Shown here: positions 63,002 to 64,000 of the stretch, piece by piece
How the letters are laid out: every line of letters starts with the position of its first letter
Position numbering within the stretch: the first letter of the stretch is position 1
From: Kamptonema formosum PCC 6407
GTDB taxonomy: Bacteria > Cyanobacteriota > Cyanobacteriia > Cyanobacteriales > Microcoleaceae
Reading direction: 5' to 3'
Assembly (NCBI RefSeq): GCF_000332155.1
Contig: NZ_KB235898.1
Span: 1,029,997 to 1,093,996, forward strand
DNA: 64,000 bases
Notes under the pieces: generated by a model
Database searches by the model: none
Seen by the model: the letters and a program-made list of their open reading frames with translations, nothing else
Told to the model about the DNA's origin: nothing
Made by a program: the position numbers and the translations under genes

Positions 63002-63693
63002 TGAATTTGTATTTTCTTGTGGAAGGAGCAACAACTGAGAAAAAAGTTTATCCAGCTTGGCTGGCTCATCTTTTACCAGAACTACAACGAGTCCAAAGTT
63101 ACGATCTGGTGAACGAAAAAAATTATTACCTGATTAGCGGAGAAGGGTATCCTTCAATATATAATTTTATTGGAAATTCAATTGAAGACATCAACGCTAG
63201 TGGAAAGTATAATTATTTTGTAGTTTGTCTAGATGCAGAGGAAAATACTGTCACAGAGCTTAAAACTGAAATTTATGATTTTTTAAGTACGCAACAATTA
63301 ATATTAAACAATACAAAATTTGTTCTGATTATTCAAAATCGCTGTTTGGAAACGTGGCTACTAGGTAATCGAAAGATTTACTCAAAACAGCCTCAAAGCC
63401 AACCATTATTAGATTATACTAAATATTATAATGTTTCAGCGCACGATCCAGAAATGATGGGAAAATATAAGGATTTTAATACCCATGCTCAGTTTCACGA
63501 GTCTTATTTAAAAGCATTATTTGAAGCTAAAAATGAAAAAAAATCATATACAAAACAAAGACCGGGGGATGTATTAAAGCCATTTTATTTAGATCAATTA
63601 GTGGCCAGAATTCAACAGGAGCCTCAACATTTGACTAGCTTCAGGTATTTTATCGATTTTTGTAATACAATTAGATCGCAATTACAAAACTAA
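63001..63693 (+). CDS. TOPRIM-like (DUF4276/RloB-like) protein, second gene of the module
   Basis: 230 aa. The N-terminal strand with an acidic residue (MNLYFLVEGATTEKKVYPAW, Glu9), a second acidic strand (NYFVVCLDAEEN, near residue 76) and NRCLETWLLGNRKIY fit the TOPRIM-like DUF4276/DUF4435/RloB group: E on strand 1, DxE/DxD on strand 3, then the E-x-W-L motif. Such proteins act as nuclease or effector subunits with AAA ATPases (PARIS AriB and OLD-type systems). The start overlaps the ATPase stop. Exact family membership is uncertain and needs a profile or structure search. Confidence 0.75.
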   Translation: MNLYFLVEGATTEKKVYPAWLAHLLPELQRVQSYDLVNEKNYYLISGEGYPSIYNFIGNSIEDINASGKYNYFVVCLDAEENTVTELKTEIYDFLSTQQLILNNTKFVLIIQNRCLETWLLGNRKIYSKQPQSQPLLDYTKYYNVSAHDPEMMGKYKDFNTHAQFHESYLKALFEAKNEKKSYTKQRPGDVLKPFYLDQLVARIQQEPQHLTSFRYFIDFCNTIRSQLQN

Positions 63694-63711
63694 TTAAACT
63701 TTTAATTACCT

Positions 63712-64000
63712 ATGACTAACCCCACAGCAACTTTACTAATTTCTTGTCCAGATAGACGCGGACTTGTTGCTAAATTTGCCAACTTCATCTATGGACATAA
63801 TGGGAATATTATCCACGCCGATCAGCACACTGACTTTGCGGCTGGACTGTTCCTTACTAGGATAGAATGGCAATTAGAAGGATTTGATTTATCCAGAGAA
63901 GAAATAGCACCCGCTTTCAGTGCGATCGCGCAACCCCTCGAAGCTAACTGGCAACTACACTTTTCCGATACAATACGGCGAATGGCTATTTGGGTAAGCC
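63712..64000 (+). CDS. purU: Formyltetrahydrofolate deformylase, 3' end outside window
   Basis: The first 96 codons are present: MTNPTATLLISCPDRRGLVA (ACT domain start), FIYGHNGNIIHADQHTD and AGLFLTRIEWQLEG, then FSDTIRRMAIWVS, the beginning of the catalytic formyl-transferase-like domain. PurU hydrolyses 10-formyl-THF to THF and formate. It starts 18 bp after the TOPRIM-like gene on the same strand; this spacing probably reflects insertion of the module upstream rather than a functional operon. Confidence 0.95.
   Translation, partial: MTNPTATLLISCPDRRGLVAKFANFIYGHNGNIIHADQHTDFAAGLFLTRIEWQLEGFDLSREEIAPAFSAIAQPLEANWQLHFSDTIRRMAIWVS

Noticed and set aside
59626-63693. RecQ + ATPase + TOPRIM read as one helicase-nuclease defence system like Gabija
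   Set aside because: RecQ has a complete housekeeping architecture, a 70-bp gap separates it from the pair, the ATPase has its own ribosome site, and base composition changes after recQ. Only the two downstream genes form a unit.

Overview
The window looks like chromosomal DNA of a filamentous cyanobacterium, probably of the Oscillatoria/Microcoleus kind (the genus is inference). The evidence is a CpcS/CpeS phycobiliprotein lyase, Ycf66, NdhL followed by a DUF3007 protein, an isoleucyl-tRNA synthetase carrying the cyanobacterial CAAD membrane domain, AMIN and DUF4079 proteins, many HIP1 sites (GCGATCGC), and abundant interspersed palindromes and short tandem repeats between genes and sometimes inside them.

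Layout. 1-7.5 kb: a truncated CBS/GAF/PAS sensor, a bilin lyase, a 14-blade WD40 protein and a PAS-only sensor. 7.6-11.6 kb: photorespiratory glycolate dehydrogenase subunits glcE-glcF, a DUF4079 membrane protein and a small protein. 11.8-13.5 kb: a sulfotransferase and a GNAT acetyltransferase. 13.8-31 kb: two giant secreted DUF4347/RTX proteins (2001 and 2337 aa) flank a MITE-interrupted DUF202 gene, an AMIN protein and an S1-domain protein. 31.8-37.3 kb: a small exported peptide, ycf66, and a MacA/MacB-like transporter pair without an ATPase gene. 37.6-41.6 kb: an SDR, a TMEM175-type channel, an ankyrin protein and a small membrane protein. 41.8-45.3 kb: ileS. 45.5-53.6 kb: an accessory island of decayed toxin-antitoxin genes, a Uma2 nuclease, an LRV-repeat protein and two tandem paralogues. 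53.65-59.5 kb: a conserved core (tRNA-Leu, ndhL, DUF3007, trpA, a lipoprotein, larC, a YrdC-family gene, DUF427). 59.6-64 kb: recQ, a two-gene AAA ATPase + TOPRIM-like module that resembles a defence system, and the start of purU.

How the parts relate. glcE/glcF act in photorespiration. ndhL belongs to the NDH-1 complex. cpcS and ycf66 belong to the photosynthetic apparatus. The two RTX giants are probably exported by a type I route encoded elsewhere. The 45.5-53.6 kb island shows repeated rearrangement: a frameshifted DUF5615 toxin, a pemK fragment joined to the 5' end of a second DUF433 gene, and two direct copies of a small antitoxin gene bracketing the LRV/paralogue cluster. The strongest candidate for a little-described system is the overlapping AAA ATPase/TOPRIM pair before purU. 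The cluster of an LRV protein and two NuiA-like paralogues is second.

Limits: all assignments come from reading translations and motifs. No database search, fold prediction or promoter mapping was possible.
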